Positions 1 through 7,578 of a stretch of 36,539 bases of DNA are shown here, piece by piece. Location: positions 1 through 36,539 of the forward strand of contig JANRKB010000022.1 of assembly GCA_033763695.1 (NCBI GenBank), in the 5' to 3' direction. The notes below the pieces were generated by a model. That model saw nothing but the letters and a program-made list of their open reading frames with translations. It was not told the origin of the DNA and searched no databases. The stretch comes from JANRKB01 sp033763695. GTDB lineage: Bacteria > Planctomycetota > Phycisphaerae > Phycisphaerales > UBA1924. A program made the translations under genes and the position numbers. Numbering within the stretch: the stretch's first letter is position 1; each line of letters begins with the position of its first letter.

Positions 1-1287
1 AGCGTCGCCGCCAAGCTGGAGCCGTCGGTGGTGCACATCACCAGCCTGCAACGTCCGACGGTGGTGGACTTCTGGGGTCGCCCGGTCGGTCGCCGCGCGC
101 TGCAGCCCACGGGCCTCGGCTCCGGCTCGATCATCAGCAAGGACGGCTACATCGTCACCAACTACCACGTCATCAAGGGCGCGGAGAAGTTGCGTGTGCG
201 CCTCACCGACGGGCGCGAGTTTGACGCCAAGGTGGTGGGGCGGCCCAACTCTGTCGTCGATGTCGCGGTGCTGCGCATCGAGGCCGACAACCTCACGCCC
301 GCGGAGTTTGCCGACAGCGATCAGGTGAGCGTCGGCGAGTGGGTCATGGCGATCGGCAGTCCGTTTGGCTATAGCAACAGCGTGACCGCCGGCATCGTCA
401 GCGCCACCGGCCGCACCGGCGTCGGCCTCACCGGCTACGAAGACTTCATCCAGACCGACGCCTCGATCAACCCGGGCAACAGCGGCGGGCCGCTGGTGAA
501 TCTTGAAGGCAAGATCGTCGGAATGAACACCGCGATCGCGACCCGCGCCGGCGGCAGCGAAGGCGTCGGCTTTGCCACGCCCGCCAACCTCGTCCGCGAC
601 ATGGTCGATCGCATCATCAACAAGGGGCCGATCAAGCGTGGCTGGCTCGGCGCGGACTTGCTCGACTCAGACCAGGGCGTCGTCCGCCGCAACGCCCAGC
701 GCGGCATCAACGCGCCCGGCATGCGCCCCGGCCGCGTCATGATCGACAGCGTTGTTCCCGGTGGCCCCGCCGCCCGCGCGGGCCTCCAGAAGGGCGACGT
801 GATCGTCTCCTTCCGCGGCGTGCCCATCGACTCGGTCACGCGACTCAAGACCGCCATCTCACTCGCCAAGCCCGGCGTGACTGTGCCGCTGCAAATCGAA
901 CGTGATCGCAAGCCGCAGACGCTCAACGTTGAACTGGGCGACTACGCCGCAGGTCTTGGGGACACCGCCTCTGCGATCGTCGTTGAGCCGATCGAAGTCG
1001 CGGTGCAGGACGTCGCGCCCTCAGAGATGAAGGAACTGGGCCTTGAAAAGATGCGCGGCGTGCGTGTTGTTGACGTCATCCGCGCCGGCCGCGCCGATGC
1101 CGCTGGCGTCGAACCCGGCGACATCATCACCGCCGTCAACGGCAAGCCGACCCCGACCTCCGACGCATTCGACAAGGAACTCTCGCGGGCTGATTTCGTC
1201 CGCGGCGTGCGACTGTCGGTCGTGCGCGGCGAAGAGCGCGGCCGCATCGACATCGTCGATGAATCCAACGGCGATGCCGATCAGTAA
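1..1287 (+). CDS. HtrA/DegP-family serine protease, 5'-truncated
   Basis: Trypsin-like periplasmic protease that degrades or refolds damaged envelope proteins. The frame is open from base 1, so the signal peptide and true start lie outside the window; the GTG at 28 is internal. The catalytic triad is visible: His in TNYHVIKG (codon 166-168), Asp in NSVVDVAVL (259-261) and Ser in NPGNSGGPL (481-483). Two PDZ domains follow, roughly bases 650-930 (with PGGPAARAGLQKGDVIVSF) and 1000-1260 (with AGRADAAGVEPGDIITAVNG), giving the protease-PDZ-PDZ layout of DegP/DegQ. The gene converges on the ABC-F gene with only 15 bp between stop codons and no obvious terminator. Family assignment is secure; the choice between DegP and DegQ is not, so no symbol is given. 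Confidence 0.93.
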   Translation, partial: SVAAKLEPSVVHITSLQRPTVVDFWGRPVGRRALQPTGLGSGSIISKDGYIVTNYHVIKGAEKLRVRLTDGREFDAKVVGRPNSVVDVAVLRIEADNLTPAEFADSDQVSVGEWVMAIGSPFGYSNSVTAGIVSATGRTGVGLTGYEDFIQTDASINPGNSGGPLVNLEGKIVGMNTAIATRAGGSEGVGFATPANLVRDMVDRIINKGPIKRGWLGADLLDSDQGVVRRNAQRGINAPGMRPGRVMIDSVVPGGPAARAGLQKGDVIVSFRGVPIDSVTRLKTAISLAKPGVTVPLQIERDRKPQTLNVELGDYAAGLGDTASAIVVEPIEVAVQDVAPSEMKELGLEKMRGVRVVDVIRAGRADAAGVEPGDIITAVNGKPTPTSDAFDKELSRADFVRGVRLSVVRGEERGRIDIVDESNGDADQ

Positions 1288-1302
1288 ATCAGCGAGCGAG
1301 AC

Positions 1303-3288
1303 TTAGTCCGCGGCGCGACGCAGCCACTCAAACTCCAGCGGCTCAAGATCCTGCTGGAGTTTCTGGCGTTCCTCGCCCAGTTTGTGCGACTTGGCGTGAT
1401 CGCGCCAGACCTCCGGGTCGTTGAGCGATTCATCGATCTGGCGCAGCCGCGCCTCGATCTTCTGGATCCGCTCTTCAAGCTGTTCAGTGCGCAGCCGCTC
1501 CAGCGCGTTCGCGCTCGGGCCGCTGACCTTTGGCTTGGCTTTCTTCTTGGCTTCCTCGGCGGCACGCTGCTGGCGTTCGCGCTCGTCGCGGCGCCGCTTT
1601 TCCTCCGCCTCAGCACGCGCGGCCTCGGCCTGCCGCGCCGTGTGCTTCTCGTGCCAATCGGTGTACCCGCCCAGATAGATCTCGACGTTTCCCTGTCCAT
1701 CGAGAATGAGCAGGTGGTCGCACGTCGCGTCGATCAGCGCGCGATCGTGGCTGATGAGGATCAGCGTGCCCTCGTAACCCTCTTCATCGCTGAGCACATC
1801 TTCCAGTCGCTCGGCCGCCGGAATGTCCAGGTGGTTCGTCGGCTCGTCGAGCACGAGCAGGTTCTTGCTGCTGGCCAGCAGCCCCGCGAGCACCGCACGA
1901 CTCCGCTCGCCGCCGGACAAGAACCCCATCTGCCGCTCTTGCTCGTCGCCACTGAAGAGGAACGCGCCGGCGAGGTTTCGCGCTGCCTGCTCGCTCATCG
2001 CCGAGCCGGGCGCTTCCTTGAGAATCACATTCTGCAGGTAGCGGTACACCGGCAGTTCGCCGTTCACATGCTCGTGCGTCTGCTTGTAGTGCCCGATCTT
2101 GACGTTGCTGCCGATGCGTGCCGAGCCCGAGTCGGGCGCCTGCTCGCCCAGCAGCGTGCGCACCAGCGTCGACTTGCCCGCGCCGTTGGGGCCGATGATG
2201 CCCCAGCGCTCGCCGCGTGAGATCGAGAGCGTCAGATTCTTGAACAGCAGTTTCGTCGTGCCGTCGTCCTGCGTGTAAGACTTGCACAGTTCACGGCACG
2301 AGACGACCACATCGCCGCTGCGCTCCGCCTTGGGCAGCTCCAGCGCAAGCGTCGCCAGTTCCATGGGGCGTTCAAGCGTGTTGCTGAGCTTCTCGCGATC
2401 CAGTCGCGTCTCGCGCCCCTTGGCCTGGCGCGCACGCTGCCCGGCCTTGAACCGCCGGATGTACTCCTCTTCCTTCTTGAACTTGTGCTGCTGCGCTTCA
2501 TACGCGCGATGCATCACAAGTCGCCGCTCGGCTCGCAGCTCGCGGAACGCCGCGTAGTTGCCCGGATAATGCACGAGGCGGCACTGCTCAGTCTCGATGA
2601 TCTGCGTCACGACATTGTCGAGCAGATAGCGATCGTGGCTCACCATCACCACCGCGCCCTTGAACTCGTTCTTCAGGAAGTTCTCGAGCCAGAGGCGGCC
2701 GTCGATGTCCAGGTGGTTCGTCGGTTCGTCCAGCAGCAGCACATCGGGCTCTTCCAGCAGCAACTGCGCCAGCGCGAGCCGCCCCTTCTGCCCGCCCGAC
2801 AGCCCCTTCACCGGGATGCTGAACTGCGCATCGACAAAGCCCAGGCCGTGCAGCACCGCGTCAATCTTGTGATCCACGGCATAGCCGCCCAGCGCCTCGA
2901 TCCGCGCCTCGATCTGGGCCTGCTGCTTCATCAGGATGTCGAGCTCGGCCCCCTGCAGCGTCGCCATCTTGTCGAACATCTCGTGCTGCTTGGCGTGCAG
3001 GTCGTGCAGTTCCTTGAAGGCCTGCTCCGCCGCCGATCGCAGCGTGTCGTCGGGATCAAACTTCGGATCCTGATGCAGATATCCCGCACGGCAGCCGCGC
3101 TGCAACTGCACCTCGCCCTTGTCGGGCGCGATTTGCCCGGTCAGGATCTTCATTAGCGTCGACTTGCCCGCGCCGTTGCGACCGACGACGCCGATGCGTT
3201 CGCCCGCTTCAATCGACAGCGACACATTCTCCAGAATGATCCGGTCGCCGAAGGCGTGCGAGATGTTGACGGCGGCCAGCAGGGGCAT
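1303..3288 (-). CDS. ABC-F family ATPase (Uup/EttA-like)
   Basis: Cytosolic twin-ATPase of the ABC-F class, which has no membrane domain and acts on ribosomes (translation factors, some antibiotic-protection proteins). In the 661-aa product, Walker A GRNGAGKST is at about 36-44, signature LSGGQ at 163-167 and Walker B VLLLDEP at 183-189. The charged inter-domain linker is at about 240-320. The second set is GPNGAGKST at 366-374, LSGGE at 457-461 and LLVLDEP at 477-483. The last ~110 residues are Lys/Glu/Arg-rich and predicted coiled coil, as in Uup. I chose ATG 3288 because the protein begins MPLLAAVNISHAFGD; a TTG five codons upstream is possible. No clear ribosome-binding site is seen. It lies 60 bp downstream of pheT on the same strand, so co-transcription is likely. 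The exact subfamily is not resolved. Confidence 0.93.
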   Translation of the reverse strand: MPLLAAVNISHAFGDRIILENVSLSIEAGERIGVVGRNGAGKSTLMKILTGQIAPDKGEVQLQRGCRAGYLHQDPKFDPDDTLRSAAEQAFKELHDLHAKQHEMFDKMATLQGAELDILMKQQAQIEARIEALGGYAVDHKIDAVLHGLGFVDAQFSIPVKGLSGGQKGRLALAQLLLEEPDVLLLDEPTNHLDIDGRLWLENFLKNEFKGAVVMVSHDRYLLDNVVTQIIETEQCRLVHYPGNYAAFRELRAERRLVMHRAYEAQQHKFKKEEEYIRRFKAGQRARQAKGRETRLDREKLSNTLERPMELATLALELPKAERSGDVVVSCRELCKSYTQDDGTTKLLFKNLTLSISRGERWGIIGPNGAGKSTLVRTLLGEQAPDSGSARIGSNVKIGHYKQTHEHVNGELPVYRYLQNVILKEAPGSAMSEQAARNLAGAFLFSGDEQERQMGFLSGGERSRAVLAGLLASSKNLLVLDEPTNHLDIPAAERLEDVLSDEEGYEGTLILISHDRALIDATCDHLLILDGQGNVEIYLGGYTDWHEKHTARQAEAARAEAEEKRRRDERERQQRAAEEAKKKAKPKVSGPSANALERLRTEQLEERIQKIEARLRQIDESLNDPEVWRDHAKSHKLGEERQKLQQDLEPLEFEWLRRAAD

Positions 3289-3348
3289 GTGCGCAGAATC
3301 CAATCAAAGGAAAAGGAACGAAACACGGATCGATGAACCGCCGCGACG

Positions 3349-5475
3349 TCAGGTGCGGAACTCAGCCGCAAACTCGCGCTGCAGCAGTGTGGTGATGCCG
3401 CCGACTTCGGGGTCGACTTCCTCGTGGCGCAGCGTGCGCCCGGCATCGCGGAAACGCAGACGCAGCGTGAGCGACTTCTTGCCCGCGCCGATCTGCTTGC
3501 CGCGATAGGTGCCCACAAACTCAACGCCCTCAAGCCGCGGCGTGTTCGTCGCCTCGATCTTGCTGCGCAGTGCATCCCACGCGACGCCATCGGCGACAAT
3601 CGCCGACAGGTCACGCTCGATGCACGGGAAGCTCGGCAGCGTCGTGATCGCGGCCCGCGGCGGATAAACCGCCAGCAGCGCCTCGATGTCCAGCTCGGCG
3701 GCGATCGTCGGCACTTCGAGGCCGAATGCCTTGAGCGCGGCTTCGCTCGTCAGGCCGTAGAACCCGATGCGACGCGGCTGCACACCCTCGTGCTGCACAA
3801 AGACTTCCGCAACGCCGCCAGCCTCATAGCCCGCGTTGGGTGAAGCCGCGGGGGTGACGGTGATGCGAGCGGCCGGACCCGCGAGCTGGCGCAGCAGGCT
3901 CTCGATGCTGCCTCGCATCTGGCGCAGACCAAACTGCCGCTCGGTGCTGGTCACCTTCTTGCCCGCCATTGGCACATCGAGCAGCATCGCGAGCGTGCGG
4001 CGTTCGACGTGCGTGTTCGAGCCTGGGGCCTGAGCAAACACCGCAGCCACCTCATAAAGACGCACGCCGCCTTCGGGGTGCACCTGCGCGTCCGCGTTCT
4101 TCTTGCGACATTGCAGCAGGCTCGGAATCACCGACGGACGCAGCGTCGGCTCTTCGCCGCGTCGATCGTCGTCGACATCGACGCGAGCCAGGCCCGCGTT
4201 CAGGAACAGAGCCGCGTGCTCGGGGCGAATGAAACTGAACGTGACGGCCTCATATAAGCCCATGCCCGTGAGCGTGCTGCCGATCTCACGCATCGCCACC
4301 TGCGATGCCTGCGGCGGCTTGACGGCGACAGGCAGCTTCTCGAGCATCGCGATCGCATCCAGGCCGCGCGTGCGGGCGACTTCTTCAATCAAGTCAATCT
4401 CGCGCGTGAGGTCGGGCCGATGCGCCGGGATCTCGCAGTGGAGCGTGTCGCCCTGCTCGCGCACGACGATCTCGTGCGCACGCAGACACGCCGCGATCTC
4501 GGAGGGAGTCAGCGTCGCACCGATGATCGCGCTACAGCGCGATGCGCGAAGCGTGACGCTCAGCGTCCGTGGCAAGTCGCGACCCTGCGTCAGCACGCCG
4601 TCGCACAGCGAGCCGCCGGCGACTTGCACGATCAGTGCCGCGGCGCGGCGCGAGGCCTGCTCCAGCGTGCGTGCATCGACGATGCGCTCAAAGCGATGGC
4701 TCGCGTCGGTGCGGATCTGCAGACGACGCGCGGCACGGCGGACCGCCACCGGATCCCACGTCGCCACTTCCAGCACCACGTCAACCGTCGATGCCGAGAC
4801 TTCAGACTCGCCGCCGCCGATGACACCGGCGAGTGACTGAGCACGTCGCGCGTCCGCGACCACGATTTCATCGCTCTTGAGCACACGCTTCTTGCCGTCA
4901 AGCGTCAGCAGCGGCTCATTCTCATACGCGCGGCGGACGACCAGCGTCGCGCCTTCCAACTTCGCCAGATCAAAGACGTGGCACGGGTTGCCCAGTTCAA
5001 GCGCGATGAAGTTGGTGACGTCGACGACGTTGTTGATGCTGCGCTGGCCGGCGGCTTCGAGACGCTGGGCAAGCCATGCGGGGCTGGGGCCGACCTTTAC
5101 GCCGCGGATGACGCGGGCGGTGAAGAGTGGGCACACATCGGTGGCTTCGTTGCGGAGCGTGAGCACCGAAGCGACAGGGCTGGCGGCGCTTGTCGCCGGC
5201 AGTTCAAACGACGGCAGCTTGAGGCGTGCGTCGCGACCCGCCCCCGCGAGTTTGGCCGCCACTTCGCGGGCCAAGCCCACGTGGCTGATGCAGTCGCCGC
5301 GGTTGGAGGTGATCTCCACGTCCATGCGGGTGTCGCCGTCGGTGAGTGTCTCGCGCGACTCGATCGGGAACCCGGCGGACATCAGGGCTTGCTCGGCCTC
5401 GTCGGGCGTGACGCCGACGGGCGTGCCCGCAGCGGTGGTCAGGTAGTCATTGAGCCAACGGACGCTGGTGTTCAT
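3349..5475 (-). CDS. pheT: Phenylalanine--tRNA ligase beta subunit, lacking the N-terminal tRNA-binding domain
   Basis: Beta subunit of the alpha2-beta2 PheRS that charges tRNA-Phe and edits Tyr-tRNA-Phe. In the 708-aa product, the N-terminal helix block (MNTSVRWLNDYL) is followed almost directly by the DVEITSNRGDCISHVGLAREVA segment near 50-75. The ~100-residue EMAP-II-like tRNA-binding domain normally inserted there is missing. The B3/B4 editing domain (about 115-290), the B5 domain (about 310-385), the catalytic-like core, and a C-terminal FDX-ACB anticodon-binding domain (last ~100 aa, with PCIERDLS) are present. Typical bacterial PheT is near 800 aa. Start ATG 5475 is chosen because it begins the conserved N-terminus and has a promoter hexamer 8 nt upstream. 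pheS is not adjacent: the upstream gene is a divergent sigma factor. Confidence 0.94.
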   Translation of the reverse strand: MNTSVRWLNDYLTTAAGTPVGVTPDEAEQALMSAGFPIESRETLTDGDTRMDVEITSNRGDCISHVGLAREVAAKLAGAGRDARLKLPSFELPATSAASPVASVLTLRNEATDVCPLFTARVIRGVKVGPSPAWLAQRLEAAGQRSINNVVDVTNFIALELGNPCHVFDLAKLEGATLVVRRAYENEPLLTLDGKKRVLKSDEIVVADARRAQSLAGVIGGGESEVSASTVDVVLEVATWDPVAVRRAARRLQIRTDASHRFERIVDARTLEQASRRAAALIVQVAGGSLCDGVLTQGRDLPRTLSVTLRASRCSAIIGATLTPSEIAACLRAHEIVVREQGDTLHCEIPAHRPDLTREIDLIEEVARTRGLDAIAMLEKLPVAVKPPQASQVAMREIGSTLTGMGLYEAVTFSFIRPEHAALFLNAGLARVDVDDDRRGEEPTLRPSVIPSLLQCRKKNADAQVHPEGGVRLYEVAAVFAQAPGSNTHVERRTLAMLLDVPMAGKKVTSTERQFGLRQMRGSIESLLRQLAGPAARITVTPAASPNAGYEAGGVAEVFVQHEGVQPRRIGFYGLTSEAALKAFGLEVPTIAAELDIEALLAVYPPRAAITTLPSFPCIERDLSAIVADGVAWDALRSKIEATNTPRLEGVEFVGTYRGKQIGAGKKSLTLRLRFRDAGRTLRHEEVDPEVGGITTLLQREFAAEFRT

Positions 5476-5483
5476 GGGGCACA

Positions 5484-5489
5484 AGGGTA
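5484..5489 (-). promoter_or_regulatory. Predicted -10 box of pheT (leaderless start)
   Basis: TACCCT on the minus strand, with 8 nt between it and the pheT ATG at 5475. A sigma-70-type -10 this close would start transcription at or next to the start codon. No convincing -35 is seen. The same layout recurs at obg, fabD, two zinc-ribbon genes and the receiver-like gene. Confidence 0.45.
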
Positions 5490-5658
5490 GGGAGACGTCC
5501 GCCGCAGCGGTGGAGGAGCGGGCCATGGGGCGGCCCCGGCGACGCTGCCCGCGGCTCCCAGCGATCTCCAGCCCCGGAGTTTTACCGGGCTGTCAACGAG
5601 GCTGGCCGTCGAGGCGACCGTCGCACATCAGACGACCGGCGTGCTGCACGTTTCTTGC

Positions 5659-5664
5659 TAGACT
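5659..5664 (+). promoter_or_regulatory. Predicted -10 box upstream of the ECF sigma gene
   Basis: TAGACT lies in the 253-bp divergent intergenic region between pheT (start 5475) and the sigma gene (start 5729). Transcription would begin near 5671, giving a 5' leader of roughly 58 nt. No -35 with good spacing and no operator repeat is visible. Apart from this and the pheT promoter I see nothing else in the interval. Confidence 0.35.
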
Positions 5665-5728
5665 TCAAAAACCGATCACGCCGCCACGCCGAAGCCGCCA
5701 GCGGACTTCATTCTTCTGCGAACCTGCC

Positions 5729-6283
5729 TTGAGAACGATTCTTCAAGACATCTCCGCCGGGGATCAATCCGCCGTCGCCCGCTGCTTGGACGAGTACGGC
5801 GGGCTGGTGTGGTCTCTCGCATCGCGATACCTGCGGGCAGAGCGAAGCCATGTTGAGGACGCGGTGCAGGAAGTTTTTGTGAGTGTGTGGACCTCAGCAT
5901 CTCGGTTCGACCCGGCCAAGGGCAGCGAAGCCGCGTTCGTCGCGACCATCGCCCGTCGCCGTCTGATCGACTATCGCCGTCGCCTGCTCACCGAGAAGGC
6001 CCACGCGAGCGAGTTTGAGCACGCCGCTCCCGAAGCTCTCGCGCCCGCGCCCGATGATGTCGCTCGTCTGGGCAAGGACTTTGGCGAGCTTCCCGAAGAT
6101 GAACGCACCGCACTGTGGCTCGCGTTCTCGCGCGGCCTGTCGCACAGCGAGATCGCCAAGGCCACCCGTGCGCCGATCGGTACCGTGAAGACCCGCCTCC
6201 GTCGCGCGGTCATGCGCCTGCAGGAGCTTTGGGGTGCCGGTCCGGGTTCGCTCGCATCGCGACGCATGGAGGAACTGGCATGA
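5729..6283 (+). CDS. ECF-type RNA polymerase sigma factor
   Basis: Extracytoplasmic-function sigma factor, about 184 aa, which redirects RNA polymerase to a stress regulon. Sigma region 2 spans about 10-75 (LVWSLASRYLRAERSHVEDAVQEVF, then an ATIARRRLIDYRRR-like segment). Region 4 is the C-terminal helix-turn-helix (LPEDERTALWLAFSRGLSHSEIA, then GTVKTRLRRAVMRL). The frame is open upstream to 5450, but that extension overlaps pheT and is Arg/Pro-rich low-complexity sequence. The TTG at 5729 gives a normal ECF N-terminus (LRTILQDISAGDQSA), so the start is an inference. Its stop overlaps the next gene's ATG (ATGA), indicating translational coupling to the anti-sigma factor. Confidence 0.85.
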   Translation: MRTILQDISAGDQSAVARCLDEYGGLVWSLASRYLRAERSHVEDAVQEVFVSVWTSASRFDPAKGSEAAFVATIARRRLIDYRRRLLTEKAHASEFEHAAPEALAPAPDDVARLGKDFGELPEDERTALWLAFSRGLSHSEIAKATRAPIGTVKTRLRRAVMRLQELWGAGPGSLASRRMEELA

Positions 6284-7389
6284 CGCCCACTCCTCACAAC
6301 ACGCCCGGAAATGATCGCTCGCGAGCGCTCAGCGATGCCGAGGCACTGCGCTTGCGCGAACTGCTCGCCGACGAGCAACTCGATCAGCTGTCGATTGAGG
6401 ATCGCGCCGAACTCGATGAACTGCTGGAGATGTCCGGGATGACTCTGCCGCAGGACAACCCGATCGCCGAACTGACGCGGCGCGTTGGCAGTGCGGCGGC
6501 CTCGGCTGGCAGCCTGCCGTCCGACGTGCGGGCGCGCTTGCTCGCCAAGGGACAGCGCATCGTCGGCACATCGAGCGACGCGATCGCTGGTCGGATCTCT
6601 CCCGCCAGCTCTGCGTCACGCATCCTGCCGCGATTGCTCGTCGCCGCCAGTCTGCTCCTTGCATGCGGCGTGGGGTACTACGCCTACACGCTCAACACCC
6701 AGCGGCAGGCCGCGATCGCCCAGAGCGAGAGCCTGATGCGCGAACTTGCGAGCACCCGCGAAGAGAACACCCGCGTGCTCGCCGCCGCCCAGAGCCGCGC
6801 GAACGAACTGCAGGCCAAGCTCGCCGACGCCACCAAGTCCGCCGACACCCGCGTCGCCGAACTCGATCGCCGCCTGGCCGAGACCGCCGCACGCGAAGTG
6901 AAGCTGGCGCAGCAGCTCCACGACGCCACGATGCAGCTCGACGCTGCGACCCTCAAGATCGCCAAGCTCGAAGCCCCCGTCGATCCCATCGAACTCGCCA
7001 CCAACCGGCGCAAACTCCTCGAAGTGCCCGGCACGGTCCGTGTCGCGTGGGCTCCGTTTGATCTGCCCGATGCGCCGTCCGAGCAGCGCGAGGTGAAGGG
7101 CGACGTCGTCTGGAACGACGACCTCAAGCAGGGCTTCCTGCGCTTCGAGGGTCTCAAGGTCAACGACCCCAAGACCGAGCAGTATCAGGTGTGGGTCATC
7201 GATGAGCGCGGCATGGAGCAGAAGGTCAGCGGCGGCGTCTTCAACGCCCTCGCCACCGGCGAAGTCGTCGTCCCGATCACCCCGGCGATCGACGTCCGCA
7301 AGGTCGCGCTCTTTGCCGTCACGATCGAGGAGCCGGGCGGCACCTGGGTGCCCAACCTCAAGCGACGCGTTGTCGTCGCCCCTCGCTAA
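6280..7389 (+). CDS. Membrane anti-sigma factor with RskA-like C-terminal domain
   Basis: Probable anti-sigma partner of the upstream ECF factor. In the 369-aa product, the cytoplasmic N-terminus (1-115, Asp/Glu/Leu-rich helices) would bind the sigma factor, and there is one transmembrane helix at about 117-137. A long predicted coiled coil covers about 145-232 (heptad-rich, Ala/Glu/Lys). The outer C-terminal domain at about 245-369 has RskA-like features (YQVWVIDERG, then a VTIEEPGGTWVP motif). The start at 6280 is set by the ATGA overlap with the sigma stop. RskA-type anti-sigma factors are usually released by regulated proteolysis; whether the HtrA-like protease nearby takes part is unknown. 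The coiled coil between membrane and sensor domain is unusual for this family. Confidence 0.85.
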   Translation: MTPTPHNTPGNDRSRALSDAEALRLRELLADEQLDQLSIEDRAELDELLEMSGMTLPQDNPIAELTRRVGSAAASAGSLPSDVRARLLAKGQRIVGTSSDAIAGRISPASSASRILPRLLVAASLLLACGVGYYAYTLNTQRQAAIAQSESLMRELASTREENTRVLAAAQSRANELQAKLADATKSADTRVAELDRRLAETAAREVKLAQQLHDATMQLDAATLKIAKLEAPVDPIELATNRRKLLEVPGTVRVAWAPFDLPDAPSEQREVKGDVVWNDDLKQGFLRFEGLKVNDPKTEQYQVWVIDERGMEQKVSGGVFNALATGEVVVPITPAIDVRKVALFAVTIEEPGGTWVPNLKRRVVVAPR

Positions 7390-7485
7390 GGTGATTCTGC
7401 AGCACTGCTTACGGCTTATTTCCCCACGCCCTCGCGCAGGCGGTATTTCATTTCCGCGTGCGCCCGGGGCCCTCGCCCAGCACCC

Positions 7486-7491
7486 TATCAT
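7486..7491 (+). promoter_or_regulatory. Predicted -10 box of alaS
   Basis: TATCAT lies 6 nt before an in-frame TTG at 7498. Transcription should start at about 7497-7499. This gives either a leaderless TTG start (27 extra residues, not conserved in AlaRS) or an ~81-nt leader to the ATG at 7579. The second reading is preferred because a GAGGGTG Shine-Dalgarno-like stretch lies at 7564-7570. Confidence 0.4.
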
Positions 7492-7578
7492 TGCCCCTTG
7501 ATACTCCGCGACGTGCCGCGGCAGCGCAATGGACGCCTGCCCGCGCTCCGCGTTCTTGCCTTTGAGGGTGCCTTCGCG

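Noticed and set aside
5450..5728. N-terminal extension of the sigma factor to ATG 5450
   Set aside because: It overlaps the pheT start, reads as Arg/Pro-rich non-domain sequence and lies upstream of the probable promoter.
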